Source: Pseudomonas viridiflava (GTDB lineage Bacteria; Pseudomonadota; Gammaproteobacteria; Pseudomonadales; Pseudomonadaceae). From it: a stretch of 64,000 nt of DNA. The notes beneath the pieces are model-generated. The model was not told where the DNA came from and did no database searches. It worked only from the letters and a program-made list of their open reading frames with translations. Each line of letters begins with the position of its first letter. Positions within the stretch are counted from its first letter, which is position 1. Of this stretch, positions 1 through 8,870 are shown one piece after another. Location of the stretch: NCBI RefSeq assembly GCF_900591205.1, contig NZ_UUPU01000085.1, positions 186,001 to 250,000 on the forward strand. Reading direction: 5' to 3'. Made by a program: the position numbers and the translations under genes.

Positions 1-828
1 CGCGTGTTCGATATCCTGTGTGCGCTTGTCCACCTGGACATCGAACAGGTGCTCGAACAGCGGCTTTTCGCTGATGCTTGCCAGCTCCAGCGGCCAGATG
101 CCCGCCGCCGTCAGGGTGTGGTAACGCTTGGGCAGCAACATCATGAATTCATGATGGCTGGTGGGGTGGTTGAGGAGTTGCAGTAGGCGATCATTGAGTT
201 CGCCCAGTGAGTCGAACGCTTCAATGCCCCGCGCAGGCGTGAACAGCAGCACCCGGCCGACCGCGTTGGAGGTGCTTAGCGTCGTTACGACCGGGCTGTT
301 GTTTTGCGTGGCGACAAAGGCGCCTGCCAGTTCGATGGTTTTATCCTGATAGCCAAACCTCAGGGCATACAGCCCCGGCCGCAGCGAGGGCGCCAACCCC
401 ACCTGCGCCAGTATGGCGCTGTCTTGCGGATGCAGCAGGCGATCCTGAACACCCAGCCGGGCTTCGTGCTCCAGCGCTGTGAGCCCTGCTGCGTAGGTCA
501 GGAACGACTTGCGTGAAGCACCGTTGATCTGCTCGCGCAGGTCCATGTCCAACAGCTCGGCGTTAAGGCGGCGTTTGAGTGTGTCGACCATCGCTTGCCC
601 TTGTGTGCTGTGCAAGTCACTGCCCGGCAACGTCTCGTAGAGCTTGCGGCTCTTGCCGAGCAGGGTTTGGTAATGGGCTTTGAGCAGGTTATTGACGCGT
701 TCCAGATAGGCTTGCTCGGCAGACGGTTGATGCTCGGGCAGCAACTGCGCCGGGCTCAGAAACAGATGGCTGCCGATCTGGTGGAGTGAGCCTTTGATCG
801 CGTCGAATGACAGGGTGGAAGTGCTCAT
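1..828 (-). CDS. N-terminal part of a large DUF6543-like (dermonecrotic toxin type) protein, cut by window edge
   Basis: This is an open frame of 276 codons that is still open at the left edge, so the protein is longer than seen here. It starts MSTSTLSFDAIKGSL, has no signal peptide or membrane segment, and is mostly helical and charged. The segment ending LFEHLFDVQVDKRTQDIEHA resembles the DUF6543 N-terminal regions of very large Pseudomonas proteins annotated as dermonecrotic-toxin-like; that is a family impression, not a search result. The chosen ATG has GGAG about 9 bases upstream. An in-frame ATG five codons earlier lacks such a site. The C-terminal domains, which would decide whether this is an effector, are outside the window. 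Confidence 0.55.
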   Translation of the reverse strand, partial: MSTSTLSFDAIKGSLHQIGSHLFLSPAQLLPEHQPSAEQAYLERVNNLLKAHYQTLLGKSRKLYETLPGSDLHSTQGQAMVDTLKRRLNAELLDMDLREQINGASRKSFLTYAAGLTALEHEARLGVQDRLLHPQDSAILAQVGLAPSLRPGLYALRFGYQDKTIELAGAFVATQNNSPVVTTLSTSNAVGRVLLFTPARGIEAFDSLGELNDRLLQLLNHPTSHHEFMMLLPKRYHTLTAAGIWPLELASISEKPLFEHLFDVQVDKRTQDIEHA

Positions 829-1077
829 CGGCACATTCTCCATGCTAAGGGTTAGAAGCCTCAGCTTGGGGAAGGTGACGGGGGGCGGGGCGGTAGATAA
901 ATAGTCGTGTTGCCAGGAGTTTTCCTACGGGGTTTTCAGGTTGTCCCTAGGAACTGGCTTCAATAGTCTTCGTGGGTCGCTGCCAATTCAGCGACCGGGA
1001 CTGCAAGCCCGCCGAAATTATGTTGGAGCTCATAAGCGCCGCTATAATCGTGGCGCTTTTCATGGTCATCGCTTTAT

Positions 1078-1156
1078 GGTGGCTGTGTGCGGGAGACCTT
1101 TGGGTCTACCGGGATGCTCCTTCCTTGGTCTTGCAGGCCCGCGCACAGCTGCCACC
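1078..1156 (+). promoter_or_regulatory. Structured leader candidate upstream of the DUF6124 gene
   Basis: The 378-base gap before the DUF6124 gene holds a long-range stem. GGTGGCTGTGTGCGGG at its left end pairs with CCCGCGCACAGCTGCCACC at its right end, giving 16 pairs with one U-G wobble and a 3-base bulge. Inside lies a hairpin AGACC-TTTG-GGTCT (1094-1107). Upstream, AGCGCC and GGCGCT (1035-1058) flank a TATAAT box and are followed by a T run, so that segment could be a promoter or a weak terminator. From memory, similar sequences precede other DUF6124 genes in Pseudomonas. The pairing is visible; the function is unknown. The rest of 829-1077 shows no gene. Confidence 0.5.
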
Positions 1157-1206
1157 CATCATCTGCAAGTGATGTTGGTAGTTCCCATTATTTGAGGAGC
1201 ATTACC

Positions 1207-1470
1207 ATGATCAAAGACAGTCCAAATCCCCCATCTGACTCTCAGCCCACTGACCAGCTATTCACCGTACTCCCCAACCTGAACAGCGAAACCCTGCTCG
1301 CCAATGCCTCTCAAGACCTGGCATCAGTGCAGGCGCTGGCGGGTAATCTGGCGTTTGATGTCGATGGCCCGCAGCGCGATGCAGTGCTGGGGATTCATCG
1401 GATGGTGGAAGGGATTCAGTTGATGGTGGATCGGGTGTTGGATTTGTTTGAGGTGCCTGAGCAGAAGTAA
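1207..1470 (+). CDS. DUF6124 family protein
   Basis: This is an 87-residue, acidic, soluble protein with no known biochemical role. The block NLNSETLLANASQDLASVQA followed by a run ending in MVDRVLDLFEVPE matches the DUF6124 proteins that occur in several copies in Pseudomonas genomes. Here the N-terminal part is short compared with the roughly 110-120 residues I remember for relatives. TTGAGGAGC lies just upstream of the ATG and fixes the start. The gene stands alone behind the structured leader and is followed at once by a REP pair. It is not part of the nag operon, which lies on the other strand. Confidence 0.75.
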   Translation: MIKDSPNPPSDSQPTDQLFTVLPNLNSETLLANASQDLASVQALAGNLAFDVDGPQRDAVLGIHRMVEGIQLMVDRVLDLFEVPEQK

Positions 1471-1485
1471 TCAGGCGCCTGTGAG

Positions 1486-1570
1486 GGCCTCATCGCGGGC
1501 AAGCCCGCTCCCACATTTTGACCTGTGAATACAATCAAATGTGGGAGCCGGGCTTGCCCGCGATGAGGCC
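1486..1570. repeat. REP pair (inverted), GCGGGCAAGCCCGCTCCCAC class
   Basis: Two inverted copies, each about 33 bases, are separated by about 18 bases. They lie between the convergent ends of the DUF6124 gene and nagE and could fold into a strong hairpin acting on both transcripts. Confidence 0.85.
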
Positions 1571-1588
1571 AGAACAATCAGCCCACCT

Positions 1589-3295
1589 TCAGACCCTGGC
1601 ACCTACCTCACGGCTACCGACCAACCGCTCCAGCGCCTCACCCAAGCCCGATGCCTTGTCACCGATCAGCAGGTGCCAAACACCGCTGTCCAGCTGGCTG
1701 ACACCTTGGCAACCCAGCGCGGTCAGGTCCGTTTCGGACAGCACCGAATCATCCCCCAACTCCACCCGCAACCGGGTCATCGCCACCGCTTCCAGCTGGC
1801 GCACATTCGCCCGGCCACCGAGCGCACTCAGCCATTTTTCTGCCTCGTGCAGATTCACCCCAACCGGCTTATCCACAGGCGCAGCCGCTACGGGCACTGC
1901 GGCCACAAACCCGGGCATTGCCAGGCGAATCTCATCGGCAATGCTGTCGGCCAGCGGCCCCACGACCACCTGCAAGCTCCCGCCATTGCCGGGGCGCACC
2001 ACGGCCATGGCGCCCAGCGCTTTCAGTTCGGCATCTACCGCCTTGTTGCGATCCACCATGTCCAACCGCAGGCGCGTGGTGCAGGCGCCCACACTCAACA
2101 GATTGTCCGCACCCCCCAGTGCTCGGATATACGCCCCGGCCCGCTGGTTGTCGCTCATTGCTTCAGCCTGCACGACCTGGATGTCCTCACGCCCCGGTGT
2201 CTTCAAATTGAAGCGGCGAATGCAGTAGTTGAACACGCTGTAGTACACCAGCGCATACGCCAGCCCGACCGGGAACACCAGCCAGCCATTGGTGGACTTG
2301 CCCCAGCCCAGCACCATGTCGATAAACCCGCCGGAGAAGGTAAAGCCCAGGTGGATATTCAGCATATTGGTGACGGCCATCGACAGGCCGGTGAGCAGCG
2401 CGTGGATCAGGTACAGGAACGGCGCGAGGAACATGAACGCGAATTCAATCGGTTCGGTCACGCCGGTGAGGAAAGAGGTGAGGGCCATCGACAGGAAGAT
2501 CCCGCCCATGACTTTGCGCCGCTCCGGCAGGGCGTTGCGGTACATCGCCAGGCAGGCGGCGGGCAAGCCGAACAGCATCACCGGGAACATGCCGGTCATG
2601 AACTGGCCACCTTTGGGGTCGCCGGCAAAGTAGCGGGTCAGATCACCGGTGACCACCGCGCCGGTGGCCGGGTCGGTGAAGCTGCCGAATACAAACCAGG
2701 CCATGTTGTTGAGGATGTGGTGCAGGCCGGTGACGATCAGCAGGCGGTTGAACACACCAAACACGAACGCGCCGAAGCTGCCGCTTTCCATCAGCAACAC
2801 GCCGAAGCTGTTGATGCCGTGCTGGATCGGCGGCCAGATCAGGCCGAAGATCACCCCCAGCGCCACTGCCGAGAACCCGGTGACAATCGGCACAAACCGT
2901 CGCCCGCCGAAGAACGCCAGGTACTCCGGCAACTTGATGTCCTTGAAGCGGTTATACAGCGCCCCGGCCATCAAGCCGCTGGCGATACCGGCGAGCATGC
3001 CCATGTTGATGCTGCTGTCCATCACCTTGAGCGTGGAGACCATCACCAGGTAGCCAATCGCTCCGGCGAGCCCGGCCGTACCGTTGTTGTCGCGGGCAAA
3101 GCCCACGGCGATACCGATGGCGAAGATCAGTGCGAGGTTGGCGAAGATCGCTTGCCCCGCGTCGTGCATCACGGCGATGTTCAGCAGGTCGGTGTCACCC
3201 AGGCGCAGCAGCAGGCCCGCAATCGGCAAGATGGCGATGGGGAGCATCAATGCACGGCCCAGGCGTTGCAGCCCTTCGATAAATAATTGGTACAT
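1589..3295 (-). CDS. nagE: PTS system N-acetylglucosamine-specific EIICB component
   Basis: This is the inner-membrane permease that imports GlcNAc and phosphorylates it to GlcNAc-6-P. In 568 residues, the membrane EIIC domain spans about 1-365 (TGVTEPIEF and GLHHILNN signatures). An EIIB domain follows with the phospho-Cys at 405 in GACTTRLRL. A second EIIB-like repeat at about 485-560 has AVAMTRLRV, with Ala505 at the Cys position, so it cannot carry the phosphate. The ATG is preceded by AAGGAGACCCGCC; the frame stays open upstream, but that stretch overlaps the preceding gene. It is the last gene of the nag operon, 26 bases after nagF. Confidence 0.93.
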   Translation of the reverse strand: MYQLFIEGLQRLGRALMLPIAILPIAGLLLRLGDTDLLNIAVMHDAGQAIFANLALIFAIGIAVGFARDNNGTAGLAGAIGYLVMVSTLKVMDSSINMGMLAGIASGLMAGALYNRFKDIKLPEYLAFFGGRRFVPIVTGFSAVALGVIFGLIWPPIQHGINSFGVLLMESGSFGAFVFGVFNRLLIVTGLHHILNNMAWFVFGSFTDPATGAVVTGDLTRYFAGDPKGGQFMTGMFPVMLFGLPAACLAMYRNALPERRKVMGGIFLSMALTSFLTGVTEPIEFAFMFLAPFLYLIHALLTGLSMAVTNMLNIHLGFTFSGGFIDMVLGWGKSTNGWLVFPVGLAYALVYYSVFNYCIRRFNLKTPGREDIQVVQAEAMSDNQRAGAYIRALGGADNLLSVGACTTRLRLDMVDRNKAVDAELKALGAMAVVRPGNGGSLQVVVGPLADSIADEIRLAMPGFVAAVPVAAAPVDKPVGVNLHEAEKWLSALGGRANVRQLEAVAMTRLRVELGDDSVLSETDLTALGCQGVSQLDSGVWHLLIGDKASGLGEALERLVGSREVGARV

Positions 3296-3321
3296 GGCGG
3301 GTCTCCTTTTTCTTGTTGTTG

Positions 3322-5847
3322 TCAGCTCAGCGGCCAGTGGTGTTGACAGGCTTGGCGCACGGCCTTGGCGCTGCTCAGGTCGAGCAGCCCTTGGCTCACT
3401 TGCCGGCATTGCGCCGCGTCCAGGTGACGGACGCGGTCCTTGATTTCTGCGATTTGCGGCGGGCTCACCGACAGTTCGCTGACCCCCAGGCCGACCAGCA
3501 CTGGCGTGGCCAGTGGGTCGGACGCCAAGGCGCCGCACACGCCGACCCAACGCCCGTGTTTGGCCGCGCCCGCACAAGTCTGGGCGATCAGCCGCAGCAA
3601 GGCCGGGTGCAGTGCATCGACCCGGGCGGCGAGGCCGGCATGGTCGCGGTCCATGGCCAGGGTGTACTGGGACAGGTCATTGGTGCCGATGGACAGAAAG
3701 TCCGCATGCTCGGCCAGTTGTTCGGCCATCAAGGCGGCGGCGGGCACTTCGATCATCACCCCCAGCTCGGGGCGCTGGGTCAGTTCCAGCTCCACGCAGA
3801 GTTCATCCAGGCGTTGGCGGATCTGCAGCAGTTCATCCACTTCACTGACCATCGGCAGCAGGATGCGGCAGCGCGCAAGCGGGCACACCTGCAGCAGCGC
3901 ACGCAGTTGCTGGTCGAGCACGTCGGGGCGCACCTGGGCCAGGCGAATACCGCGTAGACCCAGCACCGGGTTGGCCTCGGCGGGCAGCGGGAGGTAGTCG
4001 AGCTGCTTGTCACCGCCAACGTCGATGGTGCGGATGATCACGGACTTGTCGCCCATCGCATCCAGCACGCCTTGATAGGCTTGGCGTTGTTCCTGTTCAT
4101 CCGGCGCGGTGCGGCGGTCGACGAACAGGAACTCGGTGCGCAGCAGGCCGATGCCGTCCGCGCCGTTGGCAAAGGCCACCTCAGCTTCGGCACTGGAGGC
4201 AACATTGGCGGCCACTTCAATGGTGCAGCCGTCGGTGGTGCGCGCCGGTTGTCGGGCCTGGGTTTGTTGCTGTTCACGCCGCAGTTTTTGCGCGTCGCGA
4301 ATCTGCTGCACTTGCGCGTGGCGCGCCTCGCTGGGCGTGAGTTCCAGGCGACCATTGGCCGCGTCGAGTACCACGCGTTGGCCTGGCGGCACGTCCAGCA
4401 CCTCGCTGCCCAACGCGACCACACACGGCAGGCCCTTGCCCCGCGCCAGGATCGCCACATGGGAGGTGGCGCCGCCTTCGGCCATGCAAATACCGGCCAC
4501 TTGCTGCGCGCTCAGTTGCAGCAAGTCCGAAGGGGTCAGCTCATGGGCGCTGACAATCGCCAAGGCAGGCAATTCGAAATGCCAGGCTTCGCCCAGCAGT
4601 GCGCGCAACACCCGTTGTTGCAGGTCTCGCAGGTCGTTGGAACGCTCGGCGAACAGTGGCTTGCCCAGGGCCAGCAGCACCGCGCATTGTGCCTGGATCG
4701 CGTCGCGCCAGGCGTGGGTGGCGCCGCTGCCGTGTTCGATGGCGGCGGTGGCCGCGTCCAGCAGGGCCGGGTCCTCCAGTAGCGCGAGGTGGGCAGCGAA
4801 GATCTCCTCTTCCTCTGGATTTTTGCGTAAGCGGGCGTGCTCCAGGGTCTGGCGAATTTCGCCGCGCACCTGCTCAAGGGCTGCATCCAGCCGTTGCAGT
4901 TGTTCGTCGGCGCGGTGATTGCCAGTGTCTGCCGGCAGCTCGATTGCAGTCAGCTGAAACAGCGGCCCGCACACCAGGCCGGGGGCTGCACACACGCCTT
5001 GCAACACACCGGCCTCGGTATTTGCCTTGGGTGGAGCGGCAGGCACCGGCGCGGAGTGTTCTTCGCTGACGGCCACCGACAGCGCGGCGACCAGTGCCTG
5101 TAAGGCCGCCTCGCAATCCTTGCCGCGACAGGTGACACGCACCTCGTCGCCTTCGCCGATGCCCAGCCCCATCAGGCCGATCAGGCTGGCGCACGGCGCC
5201 GACTTACCGGCGAAGTGCAGCTGTGCCTGGCTGCTGAAACCCTGGGCAGTCTTGCGGATCAACGCGGCAGGGCGCGCATGCAGACCGCCACGGTGGGTGA
5301 TGCGCACACTGGCGCGGGCTTCGCTCACCGAGTTATCCACAGCCGTCTGCGTCTGCGCCGCTGAGCGCAGCGCAATCTGCAACAACGGCTCACCGACCTT
5401 GACCATTGGTCCTGCCTGGCGCTGTAGCTCAAAGCCCTCGCCATTGGTCAGAATGATCAGGCTGACCAGGCTCTTGCACTGCCGCGCAATGCGGTCCAGG
5501 TCGAACTGCACCAGCGCCTGGCCGCGTTTCACCCGTGCGCCTTCCTTGACCAGCAGCGCAAACCCTTCGCCATTCAGCTCTACGGTGTCGATGCCCACAT
5601 GCATCAGCAGCTCGGCGCCGTTGTGTGCGCGAATCGTCAGCGCATGGCTGGTACGGGCGACATGAATAATCTCCCCGTCACAGGGCGCGTGCAGGCAATC
5701 ATTGAGCGGGTCGATGGCAATACCGTCGCCCATGGCGCCACCGGCGAACACCTCATCGGGAACGTCGCCCAAGGCCAGCACCGGCCCGCTTAAGGGGGCG
5801 CTGAGGGTCAATTGATTATTGTTGTTGGACATGGGCACGGTACTCAT
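3322..5847 (-). CDS. nagF: PTS multiphosphoryl transfer protein EIIA-HPr-EI for GlcNAc
   Basis: This cytoplasmic phosphorelay protein takes phosphate from PEP and passes it to NagE. In 841 residues three fused domains are visible. EIIA of glucose type spans about 12-160, with the active His83 in LLMHVGIDT. HPr spans about 178-262, with His190 in GLHARPAA. Enzyme I spans about 283-841, with His463 in GGATSHVAILARG, the PEP-binding GIGLLRTEF motif and SIGTNDLSQYT. The fusion matches P. aeruginosa NagF (PA3760). Met1 (MSTVPM) and Met6 are both possible starts because neither has a strong ribosome site. It begins 14 bases after the deaminase gene. Confidence 0.92.
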   Translation of the reverse strand: MSTVPMSNNNNQLTLSAPLSGPVLALGDVPDEVFAGGAMGDGIAIDPLNDCLHAPCDGEIIHVARTSHALTIRAHNGAELLMHVGIDTVELNGEGFALLVKEGARVKRGQALVQFDLDRIARQCKSLVSLIILTNGEGFELQRQAGPMVKVGEPLLQIALRSAAQTQTAVDNSVSEARASVRITHRGGLHARPAALIRKTAQGFSSQAQLHFAGKSAPCASLIGLMGLGIGEGDEVRVTCRGKDCEAALQALVAALSVAVSEEHSAPVPAAPPKANTEAGVLQGVCAAPGLVCGPLFQLTAIELPADTGNHRADEQLQRLDAALEQVRGEIRQTLEHARLRKNPEEEEIFAAHLALLEDPALLDAATAAIEHGSGATHAWRDAIQAQCAVLLALGKPLFAERSNDLRDLQQRVLRALLGEAWHFELPALAIVSAHELTPSDLLQLSAQQVAGICMAEGGATSHVAILARGKGLPCVVALGSEVLDVPPGQRVVLDAANGRLELTPSEARHAQVQQIRDAQKLRREQQQTQARQPARTTDGCTIEVAANVASSAEAEVAFANGADGIGLLRTEFLFVDRRTAPDEQEQRQAYQGVLDAMGDKSVIIRTIDVGGDKQLDYLPLPAEANPVLGLRGIRLAQVRPDVLDQQLRALLQVCPLARCRILLPMVSEVDELLQIRQRLDELCVELELTQRPELGVMIEVPAAALMAEQLAEHADFLSIGTNDLSQYTLAMDRDHAGLAARVDALHPALLRLIAQTCAGAAKHGRWVGVCGALASDPLATPVLVGLGVSELSVSPPQIAEIKDRVRHLDAAQCRQVSQGLLDLSSAKAVRQACQHHWPLS

Positions 5848-5861
5848 CAGGAAAACGCCAC

Positions 5862-6884
5862 TCAGTGGGTGCGGGTCACTTTGCTCAGGTGACGCGGTTG
5901 GTCCGGGTCCATGCCGCGGGCGACCGCCAGGCCGGCGGCCATGACGTAAAAACTTTGAATCGCCAGGATCGGGTCCAGGCTCGGGTGTTCGGCGCGGCTC
6001 AGGGTCAGGTTGCGCTCGGCGATATCGTCCGGCGCGGCCAGCAGCACGCGGGCACCGCGTTGGCGCATATCGGCGGCCAGGCTCAGCAGGCCGGCTTGCT
6101 CGGCACCGCGTGGGGCGAAGATCAGCAACGGGTAGTTTTCGTCGATCAAGGCCATCGGCCCGTGGCGCACTTCGGCGCTGCTGAAGGCTTCGGCCTGGAT
6201 CGCCGAGGTTTCCTTGAGCTTGAGCGCGGCCTCCTGGGCAATCGCAAAACCGGCGCCACGGCCGATCACCATCAACCGCTGGCTGCCCTGCAGGGCGTCG
6301 ATGGCGTGGGTCCAATCCTGCCGGGCGGCGGCACGCAACTCGTCGGGCAGGGCGCGGCAGGCTTGCAGCAAGTCGGCTTCCTGGTTCCAGTGGCCGATCA
6401 ACTGCGCACTGGCGCTGAGGGTGGCGATAAAGCTTTTGGTCGCGGCCACGCTGAGTTCCGGCCCGGCGCACAGCGGCACGTGAAATTCACAGGCGGCCTC
6501 CAGCGGCGAGTCTTCGGCGTTAACCAGCGAAATGCTCAAGGCCCCGCGTTTGCGCAGCAGGCGCAGGCTGTTGACCAGGTCCGGGCTTTGCCCTGACTGC
6601 GAGAAGCCGAACGCCACCTGGCCGCTGACTTTCATCGGCGCTTGCAGCAGGGTCACCACCGACATCGGCAACGACGCCACCGGGATGCCCACATGCTGCA
6701 TGGCCAAGTAGGCGAAGTAGCTGGCGGCGTGGTCCGAGCTGCCGCGGGCGATGGTCATCGCCACTTGCGGCGGCTGGCGGCGCAGGCGGCCGGCGACTTC
6801 TTCCAGCAGAGGGTCCAGGCGTTGCAGTTGCGCGGCCACCGCGTCACAGGAGGCCAGGGCCTCTTCAAGCATTTTTGAAGTCAA
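5862..6884 (-). CDS. SIS-domain glucosamine-6-phosphate deaminase (NagB-II type)
   Basis: The protein has 340 residues with two SIS sugar-phosphate isomerase domains and no glutaminase domain, unlike GlmS. ARGSSDHAASYFAYL is the first phosphosugar site, FSQSGQSPD the second, and SSAEVRHGPMALID is the GlmS-like C-terminal signature. Its place between nagA and nagF suggests it converts GlcN-6-P to fructose-6-P in place of a classical NagB, as NagB-II does in Shewanella. Synteny with PA3759 supports this. The likely start is TTG with AAGGAG six bases upstream; an ATG four codons later (6872) is the alternative. Both overlap the end of nagA, which indicates translational coupling. Confidence 0.85.
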   Translation of the reverse strand: MTSKMLEEALASCDAVAAQLQRLDPLLEEVAGRLRRQPPQVAMTIARGSSDHAASYFAYLAMQHVGIPVASLPMSVVTLLQAPMKVSGQVAFGFSQSGQSPDLVNSLRLLRKRGALSISLVNAEDSPLEAACEFHVPLCAGPELSVAATKSFIATLSASAQLIGHWNQEADLLQACRALPDELRAAARQDWTHAIDALQGSQRLMVIGRGAGFAIAQEAALKLKETSAIQAEAFSSAEVRHGPMALIDENYPLLIFAPRGAEQAGLLSLAADMRQRGARVLLAAPDDIAERNLTLSRAEHPSLDPILAIQSFYVMAAGLAVARGMDPDQPRHLSKVTRTH

Positions 6885-7971
6885 TGGTGTCTCCTTCGAC
6901 CATTACGTCGGTGAGGTGCAGGGAACGGTCCAGGCGCACGCAGTCGGCAAAGCTGCCGGGTTGCAGGCGCCCGCGTTCCTCCAGGCCCAGGTAGTCCGCA
7001 GGAAATTGCGACAGGCGTTGTGAGGCTTCGCTGATGGGCAGGCCGATTTTCACCAGGTTGCGCAGCGCCTGATCCATGGTCAGGGTGCTGCCGGCCAGCG
7101 TGCCGTCGGCCAGGCGCACGCCGCCCAGGCATTTGGTCACGGTGTGGCTGCCCAGCTTGTATTCGCCGTCGGGCATGCCGGCGGCGGCGGTGGAATCGGT
7201 GACGCAGTACAGGCACGGGATCGAGCGCAGCGCCACGCGCATGGCGCCGGGGTGCACGTGCAGCAGGTCCGGGATCAGCTCGGCGTATTGGGCGTGGGCC
7301 AGCGCGGCGCCGACGATGCCCGGTTCGCGGTGATGCAGCGGGCTCATGGCGTTATACAAATGCGTGAAGCTGGTGGCGCCGGCGGCGAGGGCGGCGACGC
7401 CTTCTTCGTAGCTGCCCAGGGTATGGCCGATCTGCATGCGCACGCCGCGTTGGCTGAGGGCGCGGATCAGGCTGTCATGCCCGGCGATTTCCGGGGCGAT
7501 GGTGATCACCCGTATCGGCGCCAGGCGCAGGTAGGCTTCCACTTCGGCCATCAGCGCGGTGTGGGCGAAGTTGGGTTGCGCGCCGAGTTTTCCGGGATTG
7601 ATGTAGGGCCCTTCCAGGTGCACGCCGAGTACGCGGGCGGTGTTGGCCGGGCGGCTTTCGCAATAGGTGCCGAGCTCACCGAGCACGCGCGAGATTTCGT
7701 TGACCGGCGCCGTCATGGTGGTGGCCAGCAGCGAGGTGGTGCCGAAGCGCACGTGGGTGCGGGTGATGGTCTCGAAGGCGCCGGCGCCTTCCATGATGTC
7801 CTTGCCGCCACCGCCATGCACATGCAAGTCGATAAAGCCCGGCAGCAGGTAGGGCAGGTTATTGTCGGCCGGATCACAAGGCGTGCCTTCAATGGCGGTG
7901 ACCTTGCCGTGTGCGTGCACCAGGCGGCCGCGCATCCAGCCGTGGGGCGTGAGGATATTGTCTTCGGACAT
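6865..7971 (-). CDS. nagA: N-acetylglucosamine-6-phosphate deacetylase
   Basis: This enzyme removes the acetyl group from GlcNAc-6-P to give GlcN-6-P for the next enzyme of the operon. The 368-residue length is near the NagA norm. The amidohydrolase metal site GFIDLHVHGGGG lies near residue 50. Further motifs are GVHLEGPYINP, the His in HTLGSYEEG, THLYNAMSPLHHREPG, and the catalytic Asp in VTDSTAAAG. The frame can be extended 20 codons upstream, but MSEDNIL gives the family-like start and avoids a large overlap with the regulator, which ends 10 bases before. The stop overlaps the start of the SIS-domain gene. Confidence 0.93.
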   Translation of the reverse strand: MSEDNILTPHGWMRGRLVHAHGKVTAIEGTPCDPADNNLPYLLPGFIDLHVHGGGGKDIMEGAGAFETITRTHVRFGTTSLLATTMTAPVNEISRVLGELGTYCESRPANTARVLGVHLEGPYINPGKLGAQPNFAHTALMAEVEAYLRLAPIRVITIAPEIAGHDSLIRALSQRGVRMQIGHTLGSYEEGVAALAAGATSFTHLYNAMSPLHHREPGIVGAALAHAQYAELIPDLLHVHPGAMRVALRSIPCLYCVTDSTAAAGMPDGEYKLGSHTVTKCLGGVRLADGTLAGSTLTMDQALRNLVKIGLPISEASQRLSQFPADYLGLEERGRLQPGSFADCVRLDRSLHLTDVMVEGDTIDFKNA

Positions 7972-7981
7972 GGGCAGTTCT

Positions 7982-8740
7982 CTAACGTCGCAGTTCAGCG
8001 CAGTAGTCTTGACGGCGCAACTCTGCGACAAAGTCGTAGTAGTCGTTGCGGCAGTAGGTGTCGGTGATTTCGATCGGCGTGTTGTCGGCCGTGTAGCCCA
8101 CCCGCGTCATCAGCAGCATGGCGGTGCCGGGGGCGATGCCCACCAGCTTGGCGAACTCGTCCGAGGCATTGATGGCCTGGATGTGTTGCAGGGCGCGGAC
8201 GATGGGTTTGCCGATGCTTTCCAGGTATTCGTACAGCGAGTTGCCGATGGCTTGCGGCTGCGGCAGTACTGAGGCGGGCATGGCGGTCATCTCGATCGCC
8301 ATGACTGTGTCATCGGCTTTGCGCAGGCGTTTGAGGCGCGCCACTTTGTCGGTCGGCGACAGGCACAGGCGGATCAGTTCTTCGTGGGTCGGCGGGGTGA
8401 TATCGCGTTCGAGCCACTGCGAGGTGGGCACAAAACCCTTGAGGCGCAGCATCTCGCTGAACCCCGACAGACGTGACAGCGGCTGCTCCAGGCGTGGGGT
8501 GATAAACGTGCCGGAGCCCTGGCTGCGACGGATCAGGCCCTGGGCAAACAAGACTTCCAGTGCTTTGCGGGCGGTGACCCGTGAAATGCTCAGTTGCTCG
8601 CTGAGCGCGCGTTCCGAGGGCAGGGCCTGTTCGGATTTCCACTGGCCGGCATGGATCGCCGCTTCCAGGTTACGCGCCAGTTGCAGGTACAGCGGCGTGG
8701 ATTGTTTGTCGTCGGGACGCAGCGTCAGGATGGAGTTCAT
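7982..8740 (-). CDS. nagR: GntR/HutC-family regulator of the nag operon
   Basis: This 252-residue regulator has an N-terminal GntR winged helix (about 15-80; PLYLQLARNLEAAIHAGQW and SISRVTARKALEVL) and a C-terminal UTRA ligand domain (about 95-245) with GTAMLLMTRVGYTADNTPIE. It is first in the nag gene cluster and in the same direction, like PA3757. By family it should be a repressor released by GlcNAc-6-P or GlcN-6-P. Two candidate operators lie just upstream. The start was set at MNSILTLRPDD; a longer reading would run through the operator region. No strong ribosome site is visible at this start. Confidence 0.88.
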   Translation of the reverse strand: MNSILTLRPDDKQSTPLYLQLARNLEAAIHAGQWKSEQALPSERALSEQLSISRVTARKALEVLFAQGLIRRSQGSGTFITPRLEQPLSRLSGFSEMLRLKGFVPTSQWLERDITPPTHEELIRLCLSPTDKVARLKRLRKADDTVMAIEMTAMPASVLPQPQAIGNSLYEYLESIGKPIVRALQHIQAINASDEFAKLVGIAPGTAMLLMTRVGYTADNTPIEITDTYCRNDYYDFVAELRRQDYCAELRR

Positions 8741-8796
8741 CTGTGAAGTTTCCGATGCGGTTATTGGAGTGTTGTCGCCCGGTAGTGGCCGAAAAT

Positions 8797-8815
8797 TAAT
8801 ACCACTTAAATACCA
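8797..8815 (-). promoter_or_regulatory. Candidate NagR operator 1
   Basis: Read on the minus strand, the site is TGGTATTTAAGTGGTATTA, a direct repeat of TGGTAT. It lies about 57 bases upstream of the nagR start, in the divergent gap with the next region. It nearly repeats the second site on the other strand. Confidence 0.6.
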
Positions 8816-8870
8816 TGTCAATGCAGCCAAAACGGTGCAGGCCAAGGTTTAAGGGCGCTTTAATGGTGCC

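Noticed and set aside
1541..3286. 581-codon frame on the plus strand opposite nagE
   Set aside because: It is antisense to a complete PTS permease, rich in Gln, His and Arg as expected from the reverse of a high-G+C gene, and has no family motifs.
5599..5793. Small plus-strand frames within nagF and other operon genes
   Set aside because: They lie wholly inside well-supported genes on the other strand and have no separate evidence of coding.
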